From C-114 sp963719285 (GTDB lineage Bacteria; Chloroflexota; Limnocylindria; Limnocylindrales; CSP1-4): a stretch of 64,000 bases of DNA. Below, piece by piece: positions 59,727-64,000 of the stretch. The first letter of the stretch is position 1; each line of letters starts with the position of its first letter. Both the position numbers and the translations under genes were made by a program. Location: positions 372,001-436,000 of the forward strand of contig CAVRBO010000001.1 of NCBI GenBank assembly GCA_963719285.1, read 5' to 3'. The notes under the pieces are model-generated. The model searched no databases. It had not been told where the DNA came from and saw only the letters and a list, made by a program, of their open reading frames with translations.

Positions 59727-61865
59727 ATGTTCCCGACCTTCGCCCACGTCGCCGCCTATCCGCTGGTCTTCCCGCTCTTCTACGGCGCCGCCGTCGTGTT
59801 CGGCCTGGTCATGGCCCGTCACCTGCGGATCTTCGCCGTCGCCAGGCCGTCGCGGCCGTTCGCGAACGTGCCCCGGCGGGTCGTCGGCGTCATCGAGTAC
59901 GCGCTTGCCCAGCGGAAGATGTTCCGCGACCCCCGGGCCGGACTCATGCACGCGGGGATCTTCTGGGGGTTCGTGCTCCTGACCGTCGGCACGGCGAACA
60001 TCGTGACCGGCGGCCTCGTCCAGGCGATCGTCTCGTGGCCGTTCGACGGCGCGCTGTGGGTGGCCATCTCCGCGCTCCAGAACGTGGTGGCCGTGATCGT
60101 CCTGGCAGCTATCGTGTGGGCGTTCGAGCGGCGGCTCATCTCGCGACCGCAACGCCTGACCTTCACCCTCGACGCGCTGATGATCCTGGTCATGATCGGC
60201 GGGGTGGTGGCGACAGAGCTGCTCGCCCAGGCCGCCGAGGCGGCGCGGTTCGGGGACGTCCCCGGCGCGTTCGTGGCGGACCTGCTGGCGGTCCCGCTGC
60301 GCGCCCTCGGCCCGAGCCTCGTCGAGGGCCTCTTCGTCGTCCTGTGGTGGGGCCACATCGCGCTCGTCGCGGCATTCCTCGTCTACCTGCCGTTCAGCAA
60401 GCACCTCCACATGGTCACCAGCTTCCCCAACATCTACTTCCGGAAGCTGGAGCCGCGCGGCGAGCTGCCGGCGATGGACCTCGAGGCCGAGGACGCCACG
60501 TTCGGGTTGCGGACGCTCCAGGACCTCGGCTGGAAGGACCTGCTCGACGGGTTCACGTGCACCGAGTGCGGCCGCTGCCAGGAGGCCTGCCCGGCCCATT
60601 TCACGGGCAAGCCACTCAACCCCAAGGAACTGATCATGGGCATCCGCCACATGTCCATCGACGCCGAGCAGGGCCTGAACTTCATCCCGAACAGCCCGAT
60701 CGTGCGCGAGACATACGGGCTGGACGACCGGGTCACCGCGGACCGCCTGTCCAAGCCGATCGTCGACGACGCGATCCCGTACGACGCCGTGTGGGATTGC
60801 GTGACCTGCGGGGCGTGCGTGGAGGCCTGCCCGGTCCTCATCGAGCACGTCGACAAGATCGTGGGGATCCGGCGCAACCTGGTGCTCGAGGAGAGCCGCT
60901 TCCCGCAGGAACTGACCGGGGCGTTCCGGAACATGGAGCAGGCAGGCAACCCGTGGGGCCAGGCGCGCTCGGCCCGCCTCGAGTGGGCGCGCGACCTGCC
61001 GTTCGACGTGCCGACCGTCGCCGACATGGCCGCGGCCGGCCGGCTCGACGAGCTCGAGGTCCTGTACTGGGTCGGCTGCGCGGCCGCGTTCGACGAGCGC
61101 AACCGGCGGGTGGCCCGGGCGTTCGCGACCTGCCTGGACGCCGCCGGCGTCCTGTTCGCGGTGCTCGGCCAGGAAGAGTCATGCACGGGCGACCCGGCCC
61201 GCCGGATGGGCAACGAGTACGTCTACCAGATCCTGGCGACCGGCAACGTCGAGACCCTGAACCGGTACGGCATGGGCGAGCGGACGATCGTCACGGCCTG
61301 CCCGCACTGCTTCAACACGATCGGAAACGAGTACGGCCAGTTCGGCGGCCGGTTCCGGATCCGGCATCACAGCGAGTACCTGTCGGAGCTGCTCGCGTCC
61401 GGGCGGCTCCGGACCTGGTCCGAGGACGGCTCGACGCGCTCGGTCACGTACCACGACAGTTGCTACCTGACCCGCTACAACGGGGTCGTGAGCTCGCCGC
61501 GGGACGTCCTGGGCGCGGTGCCCGGGCTCGAGCTCCGGGAGATGGAGCGGAATGGCAAGAAGACGTTCTGCTGCGGCGCGGGCGGCGGCCGGATGTGGAT
61601 GGAGGAGACCCGCGGGACGCGGATCAACGCCGAGCGGACGCGGCAGGCCCTCGAGACCGGCGCCGAGACGGTGGCGACCGGCTGCCCGTTCTGCATGACG
61701 ATGCTCAAGGACGGCCTGGCCGATGCGGGGCACGGACCCGGCACGGACGCGGCGGTGATCTCGGCCGACATCGCGGAGCTGCTGGCCGACAGCCTCGCAC
61801 CGGAAGGAACGCCGGGCGGTCGATCGGGCGCGCGCTCCGGTCGCACGCTGCCGGTCATCCAGTAG
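59727..61865 (+). CDS. EtfD/FadF-like membrane Fe-S oxidoreductase (ETF-quinone reductase candidate)
   Basis: A 712-residue protein. The first 240 residues hold about six membrane helices of a NarI-like cytochrome-b-type domain. Two 4Fe-4S ferredoxin motifs follow: TCTECGRCQEACP and CVTCGACVEACPV. The C-terminal half carries two CCG-type heterodisulfide-reductase-like domains, seen in CPHCFNTIGNEY and FCCGAGGGRMW with further cysteines (HDSCYL, GCPFCMTML). This is the layout of EtfD/FadF, which passes electrons from electron-transfer flavoprotein to menaquinone. The neighbouring acyl-CoA dehydrogenase and EtfB support the role. Confidence 0.9.
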   Translation: MFPTFAHVAAYPLVFPLFYGAAVVFGLVMARHLRIFAVARPSRPFANVPRRVVGVIEYALAQRKMFRDPRAGLMHAGIFWGFVLLTVGTANIVTGGLVQAIVSWPFDGALWVAISALQNVVAVIVLAAIVWAFERRLISRPQRLTFTLDALMILVMIGGVVATELLAQAAEAARFGDVPGAFVADLLAVPLRALGPSLVEGLFVVLWWGHIALVAAFLVYLPFSKHLHMVTSFPNIYFRKLEPRGELPAMDLEAEDATFGLRTLQDLGWKDLLDGFTCTECGRCQEACPAHFTGKPLNPKELIMGIRHMSIDAEQGLNFIPNSPIVRETYGLDDRVTADRLSKPIVDDAIPYDAVWDCVTCGACVEACPVLIEHVDKIVGIRRNLVLEESRFPQELTGAFRNMEQAGNPWGQARSARLEWARDLPFDVPTVADMAAAGRLDELEVLYWVGCAAAFDERNRRVARAFATCLDAAGVLFAVLGQEESCTGDPARRMGNEYVYQILATGNVETLNRYGMGERTIVTACPHCFNTIGNEYGQFGGRFRIRHHSEYLSELLASGRLRTWSEDGSTRSVTYHDSCYLTRYNGVVSSPRDVLGAVPGLELREMERNGKKTFCCGAGGGRMWMEETRGTRINAERTRQALETGAETVATGCPFCMTMLKDGLADAGHGPGTDAAVISADIAELLADSLAPEGTPGGRSGARSGRTLPVIQ

Positions 61866-62116
61866 GGCCGAGCGCGAGAAGCGTCACGCCCGGCGATCCC
61901 ATCCGCGGCCACATCCACCACCCGTGGTGGTGCCAAGCACGAGATCCGGCCGGCGTCGTGCCATCTACCATCGCCCGTGGTTCGCCACGAACCGAGTGAC
62001 ACCGGATCCTTGCCGGGACGCGGTTACCACCGCCCTGGGTGGTACGTGCAACGGGCCCGTGGCCGAACGGGCCTGCGGCCGCCGACCCACGGCGCCGAGG
62101 GCGCCGAGGGCGCCCC
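61866..62116. terminator. Convergent intergenic region with inverted repeats
   Basis: 251 bases between two converging genes. It holds CCACCA/TGGTGG around 61915-61930 and TACCACC/GGTGGTA at 62025-62044 (6-base loop), each a possible hairpin for bidirectional termination. There are no T runs and no gene. Confidence 0.35.
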
Positions 62117-62335
62117 TCAGCTGGGGAGCCGCGCTCCGCAGCCCGCGCACGTCGCGCTCGTCACAAGGTTGCCCAGCCCGCACTTGAGGCAGCGCTTCTC
62201 GCCCTCGGTCGAGACGGCGAACCGGCTCTCCCGGGGGCCGGCCGCTGCCAGCCGTTCGCGCCGCACGATCATCAACGTCGAGAGCATGCCGATGGCGGCG
62301 ATGACGACGAGGAGGATCCCGACTTCCCGATCCAT
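62117..62335 (-). CDS. Small membrane protein with zinc ribbon
   Basis: A 72-residue protein: one N-terminal membrane helix (VGILLVVIAAIGMLSTLMIV), a short linker, and a C-terminal zinc ribbon with CLKCGLGN and CAGCGARLP. Such short ribbons occur in membrane-tethered regulatory or assembly factors. It is divergent from the acyl-CoA dehydrogenase gene. Confidence 0.75.
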   Translation of the reverse strand: MDREVGILLVVIAAIGMLSTLMIVRRERLAAAGPRESRFAVSTEGEKRCLKCGLGNLVTSATCAGCGARLPS

Positions 62336-62462
62336 CTGCTCCCACCTCGTTTCCCTGTGCGGCGAGAACCGCTGGTCCGACGGTCGGCCGCTGCGGAAAA
62401 CGTACGCCGGAGCCTGCCTGCGTGCGCGGAACGAAGGTCCCGGCGGGACCATCGGGTGGTGC

Positions 62463-62468
62463 TAGCAT
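62463..62468 (+). promoter_or_regulatory. Putative -10 element (TAGCAT) of the acyl-CoA dehydrogenase gene
   Basis: TAGCAT ends 6 bases before GTG 62475, in the same GCTAGCATGC context as seen before the response regulator gene. This predicts a leaderless transcript. Confidence 0.42.
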
Positions 62469-62474
62469 GCCCCG

Positions 62475-63656
62475 GTGAACGGGGCATCCGAGGAGCACGC
62501 CGGCTCGACCTACCGCCTCACCGAAGACCAGCTCATGCTGCGTGACGCGGTCCGCGTGCTGGCCGACGAGCGCATCGCGCCGCGGGCCGCCGAGATCGAC
62601 CGCACGGCCGAGTTCCCGTGGGACATCAAGGAGCTCCTCGCGAGCCACGACATCCTCGGCCTGCCATTTCCGGTCGAGTACGGCGGTGTCGGCGGCGATC
62701 TCCTGACCGTATGCCTGGCCATCGAGGCCATCAGCCGGGTGTGCGCCTCGTCCGGGCTGATCCTGGCGGTCCAGGAGCTCGCCTCGCTGGCGCTCCACTC
62801 GGCCGGCACGGACGAACAGAAGCGGCGCTGGTTCCCGGACCTCGCGGCGGGTCGGAAGCTCATCGCGTTCGCCCTGACCGAGGCCGAGGCGGGCTCCGAC
62901 GCCGCCGCCATCCGGACCCGGGCGGTGCGCGACGGCGATCACTACGTCATCGATGGCGCCAAGCGGTTCATCAGCCAGGGCGATGTCGCCGACCTCGTGA
63001 CCGTGTTCGCCGTCACCGATCCGGACGCCGGACGCCACCGCAACCTGTCGTGCTTCATCGTCGAGAAGGGGACGCCCGGCTTCAGCGCCCCGCGCGTCGA
63101 GCACAAGATGGGCATCCGCGGATCCACGACCGCAGAGCTGGTGTTCCAGGGCGTCCGGGTGCCGGCGGACCACCTCGTGGGAGCCGAGGGTGACGGCTTC
63201 TCGCTCGCGATGGGCACCCTCCTGCGCTCGCGCCCGGGGATCGCGGCCCAGGCGGTCGGGATCGCCCAGGGCGCCCTCGACGTCGCCTCGAAGTACGCCA
63301 CGGAGCGCCGCCAGTTCGGCAAGCCGATCGGCCAGCACCAGCTCGTCGCCGGGATGCTGGCCGACATGGACGCGGCCACCGAGGCGGCCCGCCAGCTCCT
63401 CTACAAGGCGTGCACGGAGATCGAGGCGGGTGCACCGGACGCGGGCCGCTGGTCGGCGATGTGTAAACTCGTGGCCGGAGACGCGGCGATGCGAGTGACC
63501 ACGGACGCCGTCCAGGTCCTCGGCGGATATGGCTATATCGACGAGTTTCCCGTCGAGCGGATGATGCGCGACGCCAAGATCACGCAGCTGTACGAAGGCA
63601 CGCAGCAGATCCAGCGGCTCGTCGTCGCACGCGCGCTCCTCGGCGGCCGCGACTGA
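62475..63656 (+). CDS. Acyl-CoA dehydrogenase
   Basis: A 393-residue flavoenzyme with the three-domain ACAD fold. Key features: FALTEAEAGSDAAAIRT (FAD/substrate segment), ATERRQFGKPIGQHQLV, VQVLGGYGYIDEFPVERMMRDAKI and the catalytic Glu in LYEGTQQIQR. It oxidises a short- or branched-chain acyl-CoA and reduces ETF. It lies between the EtfD-like gene and etfB, so electrons probably pass acyl-CoA to ETF to menaquinone. Confidence 0.95.
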   Translation: MNGASEEHAGSTYRLTEDQLMLRDAVRVLADERIAPRAAEIDRTAEFPWDIKELLASHDILGLPFPVEYGGVGGDLLTVCLAIEAISRVCASSGLILAVQELASLALHSAGTDEQKRRWFPDLAAGRKLIAFALTEAEAGSDAAAIRTRAVRDGDHYVIDGAKRFISQGDVADLVTVFAVTDPDAGRHRNLSCFIVEKGTPGFSAPRVEHKMGIRGSTTAELVFQGVRVPADHLVGAEGDGFSLAMGTLLRSRPGIAAQAVGIAQGALDVASKYATERRQFGKPIGQHQLVAGMLADMDAATEAARQLLYKACTEIEAGAPDAGRWSAMCKLVAGDAAMRVTTDAVQVLGGYGYIDEFPVERMMRDAKITQLYEGTQQIQRLVVARALLGGRD

Positions 63657-63737
63657 CCGTTCGACGGATCGCGCTGGGACCACCACCGCGGGTCCGCTCC
63701 GAGCGGACCCGGACGTCCAGACAGGAGACCGTTCGAC

Positions 63738-64000
63738 GTGCGCATCGTCGTCCTCGCAAAGCCGGTCCCGGATGCCACGGGTCAGGAACGACTCGGTCCC
63801 GATGGCCGACTCGACCGGGCCGCCACCTCGGTCGTCGTCAACGGCAACGACGAGTACGCACTGGAAGCGGCACTCAAGCTCATCGAGGCGAGTCCCGACG
63901 GGGGCGAGGTCACGCTTCTCGCGATGGCCCCGCCGAACGCCCCCGACACGCTCCGCAAGGCGCTCGCCATGGGCGCGACACGGGGCGTCCTCGTGACCGA
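63738..64000 (+). CDS. etfB: Electron transfer flavoprotein beta subunit, 3' end outside the window
   Basis: The first 87 codons run off the right edge. GTG 63738 has AGGAG about ten bases upstream. The sequence VRIVVLAKPVPD and NDEYALEAALKL matches the start of EtfB, and LRKALAMGATRGVLV the conserved segment that follows. It forms, with EtfA expected next, the electron carrier between the acyl-CoA dehydrogenase and the EtfD-like reductase. Confidence 0.88.
   Translation, partial: MRIVVLAKPVPDATGQERLGPDGRLDRAATSVVVNGNDEYALEAALKLIEASPDGGEVTLLAMAPPNAPDTLRKALAMGATRGVLVT

Overview
This 64-kb window is very GC-rich (roughly 70% by eye) bacterial chromosome, densely packed with housekeeping genes that overlap by 1-4 bases and often start with GTG or TTG. 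Gene content and order fit an uncultivated Chloroflexota lineage (for example Limnocylindria-like). The pointers are an FtsA-like ATPase next to a baseplate-J-domain membrane protein, an ECF sigma factor with a DUF5667-type partner, a menaquinone-type EtfD protein and the MEP isoprenoid pathway. No outer-membrane genes are seen. The taxonomic call is an inference from gene families; a deep actinobacterial relative cannot be excluded from the sequence alone.

Layout. 0-13.7 kb: tail of a helical-repeat protein, hisS, a VOC protein, aspS, a membrane-anchored secreted protein, an EamA transporter, a MobA-like transferase, typA, an AlkA-type glycosylase, cysteine desulfurase plus mnmA (tRNA 2-thiouridine), a glycerophosphodiester phosphodiesterase and two small membrane proteins. 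13.8-25.8 kb: alaS, FtsA-like protein, baseplate-J-like protein, ruvX, mltG, Xaa-Pro peptidase, efp, a DinB-like protein, xseA and xseB. 26-34 kb: dxs, a cupin, tlyA, NAD kinase, recN and a Xer recombinase. 34-44 kb: PH-SHOCT protein, site-2 protease, HD protein, scpA, scpB, a pseudouridine synthase, cmk, plsC-like acyltransferase, ispH, der, gpsA and tRNA-Pro. 44-50 kb: a looser, probably accessory block with a HIRAN-BRCT protein, an atypical response regulator, a broken acetyltransferase, a CsbD-like protein, a MORN-like protein and the ECF sigma/DUF5667 pair. 50-64 kb: a PT-repeat surface protein coupled to a GGDEF/HD-GYP protein, a methyltransferase, membrane proteins, a site-2 protease with CBS domains joined to moeA-moaC-mog, then an electron-transfer group (EtfD-like, acyl-CoA dehydrogenase, EtfB).

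Two properties run through the window. First, many operon-leading genes have a conspicuous TAnnnT-like hexamer only 6-9 bases before the start codon, with no room for a ribosome binding site, which suggests widespread leaderless transcription. Second, at least ten conserved reading frames are broken by single-base indels (baseplate-J-like protein twice, ruvX, mltG, dxs, der, the response regulator, the acetyltransferase several times, the DUF5667 protein). Because indispensable genes are hit and a one-base correction restores canonical motifs and ATGA overlaps, assembly error is the likeliest cause. An apparent Dxs-cupin fusion and an apparent Der read-through of gpsA are products of these indels. 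Coordinates for such genes span the whole reconstructed gene.
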